Shown: positions 8,320 through 17,134 of the stretch, in pieces | Numbering within the stretch: the first letter of the stretch is position 1 | Layout of the letters: each line of letters starts with the position of its first letter | Assembly: GCA_024213275.1 (NCBI GenBank) | Contig: JANAVG010000001.1 | Coordinates: 424,526 to 488,525 of the forward strand | DNA: 64,000 bases | Reading direction: 5' to 3' | From: Rossellomorea sp. BNER | Lineage (GTDB): Bacteria; Bacillota; Bacilli; Bacillales; Bacillaceae_B | Position numbers and translations under genes: made by a program | Notes under the pieces: generated by a model | The model's input: only the letters and a program-made list of their open reading frames with translations | What the model was told of the DNA's origin: nothing | Database searches by the model: none

Positions 8320-9081
8320 ATGAAAACGCCCGTTGTAGATGTAAAAAACGTAAAAAAAGTATATGGAAAAAAAGGCGAAAATCAATCCCATGCATTAAAA
8401 AACGTATCATTTTCGATTCAGGAAGGTGAATTTGTTGGGATTATGGGTCCCTCTGGTTCAGGGAAAACAACATTACTAAATGTGATCTCAACATTAGATA
8501 AAGCGACAGATGGTGTTGTTCAAATCGCCGGTACAGATATTACACAAATGAAGCAAGGAGAATTATCCGATTTCCGTTCTCAAAGACTAGGTTTTATATT
8601 CCAAGACTTTAACTTACTTGAAAACCTATCCATCTATGAAAACATTGCCTTACCACTATCATTACAAGGGGTTCCATCAAAAAATATCGGTCCAAAAGTT
8701 GATAAAGTAGCAGAAACTCTAGGAATTTCAGCCATTCTTCACAAATACCCTTCAGAAGTATCTGGCGGGCAAAAACAACGTTCGGCAGCAGCGCGTGCAC
8801 TTGTACACGAGCCAGCCATTATTCTGGGAGATGAGCCAACAGGAGCTCTCGATTCCAAAAACGCGACAAGTCTACTAGAAGCGATGACAAGTTTAAATGA
8901 AGTTCAGGGAGTTTCAATCATGATGGTTACTCATGATCCATTTAGTGCAAGTTATTGCCAGAGAATTTTATTTATTCAAGATGGAGAATTGTATAAGGAA
9001 ATTCATCGGAAAAGCTCTCGTGAAGTGTTCTTTAAAGAGATTTTAGATGTACTAGCAGACCTAGGCACACAAAAAGCATAA
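8320..9081 (+). CDS. BceA-type ABC transporter ATP-binding protein
   Basis: 253-aa ATPase of the peptide-7-exporter/MacB-like class: Walker [11 protein letters not shown]-loop FIFQDFNLL, signature [15 protein letters not shown], Walker [14 protein letters not shown] and H-loop MVTHDP. With the large single permease that follows, this is the BceAB arrangement, which removes bacitracin-like or lantibiotic peptides from lipid II-cycle intermediates. RBS ACAGGAGG lies in the end of the DUF418 gene. Unusually, no BceRS sensor pair is adjacent. Substrate unknown. Confidence 0.88.
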   Translation: MKTPVVDVKNVKKVYGKKGENQSHALKNVSFSIQEGEFVGIMGPSGSGKTTLLNVISTLDKATDGVVQIAGTDITQMKQGELSDFRSQRLGFIFQDFNLLENLSIYENIALPLSLQGVPSKNIGPKVDKVAETLGISAILHKYPSEVSGGQKQRSAAARALVHEPAIILGDEPTGALDSKNATSLLEAMTSLNEVQGVSIMMVTHDPFSASYCQRILFIQDGELYKEIHRKSSREVFFKEILDVLADLGTQKA

Positions 9082-9097
9082 GAAAGGGGGTATTATC

Positions 9098-10942
9098 ATG
9101 TTATTCAAGCTATCTATGTCAGGGCTAAAAAATAAGCTGAAAGACTATCTCGTTTTACTAGTCGGCCTTGTCATGTCGATTTCGATATTTTATATGTTCC
9201 AAACACTTGCACTCAATAAACCGTTTATTGAATCGAATTCTGTCATTTCGTCAATCGGGTTTGTCTTTCAAGCGGGTTCGTTCTTATTAGCCATCATTAC
9301 ATTCTTCTATATCTTATATGCCAACTCTTTCTTATTGTCGCTGCGTCAAAAAGAGTTTGGTATGTATATGATGTTAGGAGCTAAAAAGCATAAAATTACA
9401 TTGCTTATGTTTATTGAAACGATCGTCATTGGAATCACATCTCTAGTCATCGGGAGTGCAATAGGCGTAGGTCTTTCTCAAGGAATTGGAAGCCTACTCA
9501 TGAAGCAGCTAGAATTCACCGGGGACGGATATCAAGCATTTTATCTTCCATCCTTGACGGTTACTTGTATCTTTTTCATAGTGTTATTTATGTTATCAGC
9601 CTTAATGAATAGTATTAAACTATCACGGATTACGGTATTGCAGCTTATCCACGCTGATGCACAAACAGAGAGATTTTCTCTCAAAGGCAAAAAAACGATA
9701 TTCACCGCGATACTTGCGATCATTTTATTAGGCATTGGCTATACTTCGATGATTTACATGGGGAAACTAAAAGAAATGGGAATCGTCATTTCGCTGATCA
9801 CGACAACATCCGGAACCTACCTGTTATTTATGTCCCTTCTACCGCTTATGATTAAAAAGCCGAAAAGTAATAAAAAACGAACAGAAAAAGGACTAAATGC
9901 CTTTACATTTGCCCAGTTAAATTTCCGTATCAATAGTTTAACAAAAGTACTGGCAACCGTTGCGATGTTAGTCGCCCTTGGAGCAGGAGCCATTTCAGCT
10001 GGAATGGCTTTTAAAAATAACGTCACAATTATGGTAGATTCATTCTATGCATATGATGTCGTGTCTCATAATCCAACAGCTGAAGAAAAGAAAATATTAA
10101 ATGAGATTAAATTTAATGAAAAACATGACTATCATTATAAAATCGATGATCAATTCGTTTACTATATAAAAGAAGAATTAGAGAAACACCGTCCATTAGT
10201 AGCTGACATAAACGGCATGGAGAGTATCGGTAAATTTAATCGTGTTACGGAAGACCTTCCAGTTGGGGCTGTAATTGGAGCAGATTTAGATCAAGGAAGT
10301 GAGTCTGTAGAAATCCCACAAAAATGGGATGAGGCATTACGGACGATACATCCTTATTATGTTTATCCGGATCACGCGATCAAAATTGTCAATCAAAAAA
10401 TGTATAACGAAATCCAAGGAAAAGAAGCCACTGCCTTCCTTGGAAAAACAAATGATTTTAAAGCATATATAGATAAGTGGAAAAAAATTGATGAGGTTCA
10501 GCAAAACAAATATAAAAGTGATCTACCGGTTAATAGTAAATATAGTTCATATGAAGAATTCTATGGTGTTGCTAGTGGGACCGTATTTATGGGCTTCTTC
10601 TTAGGAATTGCTTTCTTAGCGATGATGGCAAGCTGCTTAATGTTTAAGATCCTTTCCGGCGCATCAAAAGACATTAATCGCTATCAAATGCTTCGTAAAA
10701 TTGGGGTTCGCCGCGAATTATTAACGAAGTCAATCTATAAAGAATTATTCTTAGTATTCTTATTCCCAGCTATTATTGGGGTTGTTCACGTATTAATCGG
10801 CATGAACATCTTCTCGTTCATCCTAATCGATCCGTATTTCCGGGTTTGGCTTCCGATCTTGATTTTCGTAGTTATTTACACTGTATACTACATTATTACT
10901 GTTCAACTGTATAAAAGAATTGTTCTCCCAGCAAGGGATTAA
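9098..10942 (+). CDS. BceB-type ABC transporter permease
   Basis: 614-aa FtsX-type permease. About ten membrane helices are visible, in a 1 + 3 + 2 + 1 + 3 pattern, with a large hydrophilic extracellular region of about 200 residues between helices 7 and 8 (about 310-500), the hallmark of BceB/VraG/PsdB permeases. Together with the upstream ATPase it should form a detoxification and peptide-sensing pump. RBS GAAAGGGGG. No obvious terminator follows. From 10943 to 11160 I see nothing beyond AT-rich sequence. Confidence 0.87.
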   Translation: MLFKLSMSGLKNKLKDYLVLLVGLVMSISIFYMFQTLALNKPFIESNSVISSIGFVFQAGSFLLAIITFFYILYANSFLLSLRQKEFGMYMMLGAKKHKITLLMFIETIVIGITSLVIGSAIGVGLSQGIGSLLMKQLEFTGDGYQAFYLPSLTVTCIFFIVLFMLSALMNSIKLSRITVLQLIHADAQTERFSLKGKKTIFTAILAIILLGIGYTSMIYMGKLKEMGIVISLITTTSGTYLLFMSLLPLMIKKPKSNKKRTEKGLNAFTFAQLNFRINSLTKVLATVAMLVALGAGAISAGMAFKNNVTIMVDSFYAYDVVSHNPTAEEKKILNEIKFNEKHDYHYKIDDQFVYYIKEELEKHRPLVADINGMESIGKFNRVTEDLPVGAVIGADLDQGSESVEIPQKWDEALRTIHPYYVYPDHAIKIVNQKMYNEIQGKEATAFLGKTNDFKAYIDKWKKIDEVQQNKYKSDLPVNSKYSSYEEFYGVASGTVFMGFFLGIAFLAMMASCLMFKILSGASKDINRYQMLRKIGVRRELLTKSIYKELFLVFLFPAIIGVVHVLIGMNIFSFILIDPYFRVWLPILIFVVIYTVYYIITVQLYKRIVLPARD

Positions 10943-11160
10943 AAGTCTATCTTTTTTATTGGCGTGGTTGTCAAGAGCGATTACCAAGGCCCATAGCGAC
11001 ACTTCTGTTTATATTTGAAAGTAAAATCTTGATTTTCTATAGAACTTTTAACACTACCCCAATGAACATCTTTTTAAACATTTAAATCACTTCTAAATGG
11101 ATAACTTTTATGTTAATTTTGCATTCATTTAAAACTTAATTTTGCGTAACAAGGATCGTA

Positions 11161-11276
11161 GGGCTGTCCAAAAACCCTGGTGCTAGGAACTACAACTTCA
11201 ATATATAGGAAGAAATCATTTAGACATCTTCTGGATATTGACAATCGTAGTGGTTCCTGCCCCTTATGGACAGCCC
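11161..11276. repeat. Hairpin repeat, family A
   Basis: Ends GGGCTGTCCA and TGGACAGCCC are perfect inverted repeats. Inside, GGAACTACAACTTCAATATA pairs imperfectly with ATATTGACAATCGTAGTGGTTCC. The copy is very similar to the one at 30586-30704. Confidence 0.85.
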
Positions 11277-11363
11277 CATGATCCTTTTTTATCTTTATAG
11301 GGCCCTTGACGAGATAATTAAGAGATTTACTTATAATGATTTATAAAATATATTAATATTCAC

Positions 11364-11393
11364 TTTACAATAGTGTGCGTTATACACTATAAT
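11364..11393 (+). promoter_or_regulatory. padR promoter with overlapping operator
   Basis: TTTACA (11364-11369), an 18-base spacer and TATAAT (11388-11393). A perfect inverted repeat ATAGTGT-N7-ACACTAT (11370-11390) fills the spacer and enters the -10 box. That position suits autorepression by the PadR protein encoded 20 bases downstream. Confidence 0.75.
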
Positions 11394-11412
11394 AAACGCA
11401 GGAGTTGATAAT

Positions 11413-11757
11413 ATGAGCGATGCAACAGAACATATGGATAAATTAATGCAGGAGTTGCGGAGAGGGACCATTACGATTGGTGTGTTAAGTCAGCTTTCTG
11501 AGCCTCAGTACGGATACTCACTAGTTACGATGCTTGGCGATAAAGGAATTCATGTAGAGCCAGGAACATTGTATCCACTCCTTCGAAGGCTGGAAAAGCA
11601 AGGGTTGTTAGATAGTAAGTGGGATACAAATGAGTCAAGACCACGGAAGTATTATTTATTAAGTGAAACAGGGAAAGAAGTGTTTGATCTGCTGGTAGTT
11701 GAATGGAGAAGTATTGTCCAGAGTATGAATCATGTGATTGAAAATAAAGGGGGATGA
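11413..11757 (+). CDS. PadR family transcriptional regulator
   Basis: 114-aa winged-helix repressor of the PadR type. The family core is visible: RRGTITIGVLSQLSEPQYGY, the GTLYPLLRRLEKQGLL wing region and the KYYLLSETGK segment. RBS AGGAG, start at 11413. The stop overlaps the start of the next gene by four bases (ATGA), so the two are translationally coupled. PadR-HAAS pairs are common in Firmicutes, where the membrane partner is regulated by, or signals to, PadR. A perfect 7-bp inverted repeat overlaps its promoter, so autoregulation is likely. The effector is not known. Confidence 0.9.
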   Translation: MSDATEHMDKLMQELRRGTITIGVLSQLSEPQYGYSLVTMLGDKGIHVEPGTLYPLLRRLEKQGLLDSKWDTNESRPRKYYLLSETGKEVFDLLVVEWRSIVQSMNHVIENKGG

Positions 11758-12764
11758 AACAGTTGGAGATGATTAATCGGTATATTTATGCGGTCACACA
11801 GAAGTTGCCGCCTGCACAACGAGAAGATATCGCCGAGGAACTTCGAGGTCTAATTGAAGATATGTTGGAGGAGCGCGTTGAATGCAGAAAAGTATTGGAT
11901 AAAGATGTTGAGGAAGTTTTACTGGAATTAGGGAATCCAAAGCATTTAGCTCAAAAATATCGTGGAACAAAAAAGTATTTAATTGGACCAGAATTTTTTG
12001 ATGCGTATATTTTAGTATTAAAGATTGTTTTGATTTCTACTGCAGTCACCATGAGTGTTGGATTTGTTATTCAGATTATTCTTGATCCCATTTCAATTCT
12101 CAATCATTTCGTAGATTTTATTGTTTCATTTGTCACCGTCATTCCAATGGCAATTGGCTGGACCACATTTGGATTTGCAATAGGAGAATATTTTAATAGC
12201 ATCAATTCAAAAGATTTACAAATGGATAAGGGATGGAAAGTCTCTGATTTAGCACCCATTCCAAATGGAAAAAGAAAAATTAAACGTGGTGAATCGATTA
12301 CAGGGATTATATTTTATGTTTTGTTCATCGTGATTATGGCGTTTTCAAGTGAATACTTTGGAATATGGAGATTTCATGATGAATTTTCCGGTGTTGTTCC
12401 GTTTTTAAATGACGAAACATATGGTTCTTACCTTCTCTTTATTCTTCTTATATTTGGGCTCGGGATTGTCAAGGAAAGTTTAAAGCTCATTTTCGGAAAA
12501 TGGACGGTAAAGCTTGTCATCTATACGTCGATTGTTAATTTAATTTCTTTGGTAGCAATTTTGTTTATGATTAATGGGCCAGCATTTTGGAATCCGAACT
12601 TCATGCAAGAATTAACGCAGGCAGGCTTACTTACGGAAGGCAGTGAAGCTTATAGAAAGGCAAGCATAGCTTGGGAACAATCTACGTTTTGGATCCTAAT
12701 TCTACTTGTACTCGGAATAATTTGGGATGCGGTAGACGGGTTTATAAGGATTCGCAAAAAATAA
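11754..12764 (+). CDS. HAAS-domain multi-pass membrane protein
   Basis: 336-aa protein. The first about 80 residues form a helical cytosolic HAAS-like domain (LPPAQREDIAEELRGLIEDM, then EEVLLELGNPKHLAQKY), the kind usually paired with PadR regulators. About six to seven hydrophobic helices follow. It is translationally coupled to padR. Its activity is unknown; the family context suggests a membrane stress or signalling component. The last codons reach 12764, followed by a degenerate family A repeat. Confidence 0.8.
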   Translation: MKQLEMINRYIYAVTQKLPPAQREDIAEELRGLIEDMLEERVECRKVLDKDVEEVLLELGNPKHLAQKYRGTKKYLIGPEFFDAYILVLKIVLISTAVTMSVGFVIQIILDPISILNHFVDFIVSFVTVIPMAIGWTTFGFAIGEYFNSINSKDLQMDKGWKVSDLAPIPNGKRKIKRGESITGIIFYVLFIVIMAFSSEYFGIWRFHDEFSGVVPFLNDETYGSYLLFILLIFGLGIVKESLKLIFGKWTVKLVIYTSIVNLISLVAILFMINGPAFWNPNFMQELTQAGLLTEGSEAYRKASIAWEQSTFWILILLVLGIIWDAVDGFIRIRKK

Positions 12765-12789
12765 TATCATTTCCACTTGAAGCGATATT

Positions 12790-12935
12790 GAGGATGGCCC
12801 ATAAGAGGTCAGGAGCCGCTATGTTTGTCAATATATAGAAGATGTTTTTGATGATTACTTCTATATATGGAAGTTGTGGTTCCTGAACCTTTGTTTTTGA
12901 AGAGACCCTTTTTTAATAAACTTCGGGACAGCCGT
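12790..12935. repeat. Degenerate family A hairpin repeat
   Basis: Recognisable by GTCAGGAGCCGC, the TATATAGAAGA ... TTCTATATATGG arms and GTTGTGGTTCCTGA, then GGGACAGCC at the right end. The left terminus is only partly conserved (GATGGCCCA). Confidence 0.55.
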
Positions 12936-12967
12936 GGCAAATATATATAAAGTCGTCCTTTTATCAC

Positions 12968-13063
12968 CTAATTCGCTCTAAAGGCTGTCACCTCTCCTGC
13001 TTTCCAACATTCATAAACTTCTTTGAATTCTTCTATAACCTATACTTTTGGTAGACCAAATCC
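12968..13063 (-). pseudogene. Possible remnant of a serine recombinase/resolvase C-terminus
   Basis: The minus strand reads GLPKV-stop-VIEEFKEVYECWKAGEVTAF before a second stop. This resembles the linker preceding the C-terminal HTH of resolvases (PKV...EFKEVYxxWKAGEITAxxA). There is no start, one internal stop and nothing else of the gene, so this is at most a fossil. The rest of 12936-13186 shows no gene. Confidence 0.3.
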
Positions 13064-13186
13064 TGTGCCGTTTTGCTAAGCTACATCAATCCCTTCAGGA
13101 CAGAATCATTAAGTTTAAGGGAAGAAACTTTTAGTCTTAAAATAAATTCATTAATAAAACCAGTGCAAGTCGGCCCTAATATACAA

Positions 13187-14464
13187 TTAAAGTAAGCATA
13201 CATGATTATGTTTATACGATATGTCATCTCTAAGAAAAGTTGAAATTTGTCCGGCTTTCTCGTACTGTTCCATCTCAATGTAGTGATTATATAATTGCTT
13301 GGCGTAATGGTTTGTAAAAGCCGAATTCTTGATTAACTGGAAATAGGGTAGAGCTTCTTTCTCTATAAAGCTGTAAAACTTATCAAGTTGATCCTCTACT
13401 CGATAGATGAGAAGCTTGAATATTGTTTTGTATAAGCGGTTGTCCAACTTCCTTGCCAAGGACACCCCTTCCTGTGCCTTTCTTAACATCACTGTTTTCT
13501 GAAGCATTTTTCCTTCAAAACAGTTTTCCAAATAACTGTAAAGGTGTTGAAGGTACAAAACGGAAGACTTATCCGCTATTTGAAACGCCTCCTTATAAAA
13601 CTTCTGTGCAGTAACATAATCTTTTCTTTTAAAATATTCATTGCCCAAGTTGTTTAGGAGCATCCCTTTTTTATCATAAGCGTACAGTAATTCGCTATCA
13701 AAAATTAAAATTTGATAGCGTTTTTCCATCTCATCTAAATCAAGATGAACATCGTCTCCAATTTGCAGAAGCATCAAAGACTCAGCATTAAGCGCCATTA
13801 TGGGGTTATTCGTTCCCTTAAAGTGGAGAAGGGCTTTTTCTGCATATACATAGGCCATTACTTTTGAGGATATATAGTGATAGGCTACCGCCAAGTCGTA
13901 ATAATACTCTTTGTTTCCATACTCATCTATATCTACTTCCTTCAAGACTTTTATAGCTTTTTGATGATCTTCTGTTCTTAGGGAAATATAATTGGATATG
14001 TAATAAATACCCCATACGTGTCGCAGCAAGTTCCTTTCATAAGGGGGAAGACTTGGATAGTCTCTTTGGACAAGCTGCAAAATAGCATGAGTTTTTTCAT
14101 AATCTTTCTTTAGGTTGTAATATCTTGCCTGCAGCAATTGGTACAAGGCAGCATAATTGGAAGAAGTGATAAATGGGATATTTTCCAGTTCTTTATTTAT
14201 TTTTTCTACCTCTTTCATACTTTGCATAATGATAGCCTTATGCCAGCGATGGAGCTGAGTTTCTAAGTTCTTAAGGCGGCTGACCTCTTTCTCTAAATCT
14301 ATGGACAAACGCTCTGCTAACACTACCAAAGTCTCCGAAGAATAAGCCGTTTGACCAAGCTCAATTTTGCTGAGATAGGAAAGGGTGCAAATTCCTTTTC
14401 CTAATTGTTCCTGCGTAAGGCCAGCTTTTTTTCGGTAAAACTTGATGATTTTTCCTTCTAACAT
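13187..14464 (-). CDS. HTH-TPR (RNPP-like) transcriptional regulator, paralog 1
   Basis: 425-aa protein with an N-terminal XRE-type HTH (about 1-60: IIKFYRKKAGLTQEQLGKGI, SYLSKIELGQ) and a long helical TPR-type domain (about 75-410) with repeated A/Y/L helices such as NLGNEYFKRKDYVTAQKFYKEA. This is the architecture of NprR, PlcR and Rap proteins, which bind imported signalling peptides; peptide control is inferred. It is about 60% identical by eye to the paralog at 19195. It lies downstream of the camelysin gene on the same strand, but has its own AGGAGTGAG RBS. No peptide gene with an export signal was found beside it. Confidence 0.8.
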   Translation of the reverse strand: MLEGKIIKFYRKKAGLTQEQLGKGICTLSYLSKIELGQTAYSSETLVVLAERLSIDLEKEVSRLKNLETQLHRWHKAIIMQSMKEVEKINKELENIPFITSSNYAALYQLLQARYYNLKKDYEKTHAILQLVQRDYPSLPPYERNLLRHVWGIYYISNYISLRTEDHQKAIKVLKEVDIDEYGNKEYYYDLAVAYHYISSKVMAYVYAEKALLHFKGTNNPIMALNAESLMLLQIGDDVHLDLDEMEKRYQILIFDSELLYAYDKKGMLLNNLGNEYFKRKDYVTAQKFYKEAFQIADKSSVLYLQHLYSYLENCFEGKMLQKTVMLRKAQEGVSLARKLDNRLYKTIFKLLIYRVEDQLDKFYSFIEKEALPYFQLIKNSAFTNHYAKQLYNHYIEMEQYEKAGQISTFLRDDISYKHNHVCLL

Positions 14465-14728
14465 GAACTCACTCCTCGTATTTCCCGAAGTAAAATAGGT
14501 ATATAAATAGACTAATTTTCTTTAAAAAATCTTTAGTTTTATATGTTCCAAAAGGCTGTTTATTCTATTTATAATAATAATGTTCATCCACATACTGCTT
14601 TAGGTATTTTCCAGAAAGAGGGGGTTTGTACCAAACTTTAATAAATTGAACGATATGAAAGTAACGAAATCTATATCGGTCAGAACATCAAGTATTTCCA
14701 TTCCTCTTTCTTCTTGCTGCATCAGCAA

Positions 14729-14767
14729 ACGCTATCCTTTCCTATTATGCTTTAGAAAGAATAGCGT
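14729..14767. terminator. Inverted repeat downstream of the camelysin gene
   Basis: ACGCTATCCTTTC and GAAAGAATAGCGT form a 13-bp stem with one mismatch. A T-rich stretch follows only on the plus strand, so its action as terminator of the minus-strand camelysin operon is uncertain. Nothing else is evident in 14465-14874 except the leader of paralog 1. Confidence 0.45.
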
Positions 14768-14874
14768 CTATTTTAGGTATGATTTTTCTTAAAATCTACA
14801 AGTTAAGCTGATGCCGAAATTCTTTTTAAAGATAGTTGAGCGCCTTATGTTTAACATGTTTTACAGACCATTTA

Positions 14875-15492
14875 TCAATTGTTGTCTGGATCTGTATCGT
14901 CATGGTAAGTTGGATCTGTTTGCTCTGCATTAAATGTCCAATCTACTTTTAGCTTATCACCTTGGAATTGATTTTGATTTTCTCCATTATCCACGAATTC
15001 AAATAATACGAAGATTTTTTCTTTTTCTCCAGCAGGAATTCCATCTGGAAATGGACCTGCAAGATTATCGATTTGAGTTAAATCTGGTTGTTGAGTTTGT
15101 AAATCATGTAATGTTGTTTCAACAACAGTGTTAGTTGAACTGCTTGTGTTATACATGATTGTAACTTTGATGTGCTTTGCAAAATCATCCGGATTGGCTT
15201 GTCCATCCAACTGTGCATCATCAACAGTGTAACTTGTATCTAATAGCACTTTTGCAATATCTAATGTACCGTTGTTTTCAAGTGTGAATTCACGGTAAAT
15301 TTCATCACCTGGCTTGATATTGCTAATGTTAACAACTGTACTAGGATTCAACCCTAAATCCAATGTACCTGCGGCAAATGTGTTCTGGGTTTCGACTGAA
15401 TCACTAAAATAGGCAAATGTTCCTCCACCGATTAGTGATAATCCTAATGCTGCACTCATAACACCTTGACTTACCTTCTTTGTAAAACTCAT
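14875..15492 (-). CDS. calY: TasA/camelysin (CalY) family secreted protein
   Basis: 205-aa secreted protein. The N-terminus is a SipW-type signal (MSFTKKVSQGVMSAALGLSL, then GGTFAYFSDSVETQNTFAAG), with cleavage expected just before the YFSDS segment. The beta-rich rest matches the M73/TasA family, including NISNIKPGD and the late WTF. Family members are biofilm fibre subunits (TasA) or the surface metalloprotease camelysin (CalY). No classical HExxH is seen, so the fibre role is the safer inference. RBS AGGGGGAT. Last gene of the DUF4047-sipW-calY operon; the acidic tail DDTDPDNN is its own. Confidence 0.88.
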   Translation of the reverse strand: MSFTKKVSQGVMSAALGLSLIGGGTFAYFSDSVETQNTFAAGTLDLGLNPSTVVNISNIKPGDEIYREFTLENNGTLDIAKVLLDTSYTVDDAQLDGQANPDDFAKHIKVTIMYNTSSSTNTVVETTLHDLQTQQPDLTQIDNLAGPFPDGIPAGEKEKIFVLFEFVDNGENQNQFQGDKLKVDWTFNAEQTDPTYHDDTDPDNN

Positions 15493-15574
15493 TTTAAATC
15501 CCCCTTATAATATTAAAATTATTATTAAACTCTTATGTATGTGTGTAGATACATAGGAGATATAACCCAAATCA

Positions 15575-16120
15575 TCATGCATTATTTACTTCAAGCTCTT
15601 TCTTCGCACTCAAGATGGAGCGCAATGAAGAAATCAGCAACAGTATACCCGGTATAATCAACAAAAGAGCTGATCCCGCTTTTGAATTTGCAAAATTCAA
15701 TGCAAATCCGGCATATGGAATCGTAAAGCCAGTGTACTTCCCAACCACGTCTTGTGAGGAAACAGTCCATAAATCTTGAGCGTCGTTATTATCCCCTTTT
15801 GTTTTATACCATGCTTGTCCATTCTCTTGTTTGACATCTACAATTCTATGTGTAACGATCTTATCTTCTATCCGAAAAGTAAGAATATCACCTTCCTGAT
15901 AAGTAGAATGATCAGTTCCTAACTTGATAGAAATGATAGAACCCGTTTGAAATGTCGGTTCCATGGATCCTGATAAGACTGCTTTGACTTGATATCCTAA
16001 AATAGTTGGTTCTCCTCCCGATATTCTAGAAGAAAGAACAACAAATGCTAAGAAACATACGACAATCAGGAAAACGAATCCAAAAATACTACTTACGCTT
16101 CTCACTATTTTTTTCTGCAT
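15575..16120 (-). CDS. sipW: Signal peptidase I, SipW (ER-type)
   Basis: 181-aa membrane signal peptidase. The N-terminal helix is at about 13-31 and a second helix near 150-170. The catalytic Ser52 lies in SGSMEP and the ER-type catalytic His91 in VTHRIV; a lysine is expected here in the prokaryotic type, so this is a Ser-His enzyme like B. subtilis SipW. TKGDNND (107-113) is the conserved acidic box. It should process camelysin/TasA and the DUF4047 protein. Its start overlaps the upstream gene by 32 bases, suggesting translational coupling. Confidence 0.92.
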   Translation of the reverse strand: MQKKIVRSVSSIFGFVFLIVVCFLAFVVLSSRISGGEPTILGYQVKAVLSGSMEPTFQTGSIISIKLGTDHSTYQEGDILTFRIEDKIVTHRIVDVKQENGQAWYKTKGDNNDAQDLWTVSSQDVVGKYTGFTIPYAGFALNFANSKAGSALLLIIPGILLLISSLRSILSAKKELEVNNA

Positions 16121-16883
16121 GTTCTGTCACCTGCTCAATATTATTTGAACTCTTTATTGCCTCTTGATTAGATGTCCCTTCCACAAGAGATTTAGAGTTT
16201 TCATGACGTTGCTTGGCTTGTATAGTTTCCTGAGAATCTTTTTCCTTTTGTTCTGGTGCCTTCTCATTATCATTTAAATTTGTTGTTGCCCCGTGATTCG
16301 TTGTCTCTTCAGCCCCAAATTCAGTGCTATTGTGATGTTGCTTGGCTTGAGTATTTTCCTGGGAAGCTTTTTCTTCTAGTTCCTTTATCTGCAATATGAT
16401 AGAGGAAAGGATCGTTTCTATTTTTTGAAAATCAATCGTTTCCCGAACTTCCATCAACCTGTTATCTACGTTCCGAAACCCTTCAGATACATAATCAAAT
16501 GTATGATCCTTATCTTGAGTTTGGTTATAATATGCGGACAGTTCATTGTAAATCTGTTGCAGAGTGGTAACTTGTTGATGAAGTTCCTGTTCGATAGATC
16601 TAATTTCAGTAAAACTATCATGCAATTCTTGTAATGATCCTTCTACTGGAACAGTATTAATCCTTTCATACCCACGGTGCATCCGGTCTGCAATTTCATC
16701 CGCCCGATCTTCTAGGAGTTTAATAGTTTCGGGAAAAATAAATGCTGCAGATATTGTTATAGGTTCTGGTGCAACTTGGCTTGAAAAGGAAGCTTCTGTT
16801 TCTCCTACTATATGAACTCCTACATAAAATGCCATGGAGCATAAACAAGGAAGTATGATGGTTTTATGAAAAGCTCTTCTCAT
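16089..16883 (-). CDS. TapA-position secreted protein, DUF4047-like
   Basis: 264-aa protein that occupies the tapA position of a tapA-sipW-tasA-type operon. It has an N-terminal hydrophobic segment and a SipW-like processing region (ETEASFSSQVAP). Residues 50-165 are amphipathic helix (ERINTVPVEG, IRSIEQELHQQVTTLQQIYN), likely coiled coil, and 165-264 is a low-complexity tail. Two imperfect repeats in the tail share an AKQ(H/R)H core, each within an SQE(N/T)xQAKQ segment. It looks like DUF4047 proteins found beside sipW in the B. cereus group; that name is from memory. Presumed anchor or assembly partner of the fibre. RBS AAGGGGGGTGA. Confidence 0.7.
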   Translation of the reverse strand: MRRAFHKTIILPCLCSMAFYVGVHIVGETEASFSSQVAPEPITISAAFIFPETIKLLEDRADEIADRMHRGYERINTVPVEGSLQELHDSFTEIRSIEQELHQQVTTLQQIYNELSAYYNQTQDKDHTFDYVSEGFRNVDNRLMEVRETIDFQKIETILSSIILQIKELEEKASQENTQAKQHHNSTEFGAEETTNHGATTNLNDNEKAPEQKEKDSQETIQAKQRHENSKSLVEGTSNQEAIKSSNNIEQVTEHAEKNSEKRK

Positions 16884-17134
16884 TTGTCACCCCCCTTTGC
16901 AAAACAACTCTATTAACATTTATTATTACTCATTTGTCGGAAAATTGTATTGAGATATTTCTACTTCAAAACAGAGCAGAAATTTGTCGAATATACTCGA
17001 AAAAACTAAAAACACCGAGAAATAAGTCCATAATTTTCCCAAAATTAAATTCACTGTAAAATATTGATTTTATTTCGGATTTTCTGAATAATTTTAATTG
17101 TTCCAATATCAAATTCAAAAAAGGGGTGGGTTTA
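16884..17134. promoter_or_regulatory. Divergent control region, matrix operon / neutral protease
   Basis: About 250 AT-rich bases between two divergent transcription units. TTTGTCGGAAAATTG and ATTTGTCGAATATACTCG are two related TTTGTCG sites about 50 bases apart. They are candidate operators for the flanking HTH-TPR regulators, but nothing proves this. No SinR-like GTTCTYT boxes were seen. Confidence 0.35.

Noticed and set aside
13081..13210. 40-codon frame overlapping the end of HTH-TPR paralog 1 as an NprX/Phr-like signal peptide gene
   Set aside because: The position is right, but there is no RBS, no basic N-terminus and no export-signal pattern.
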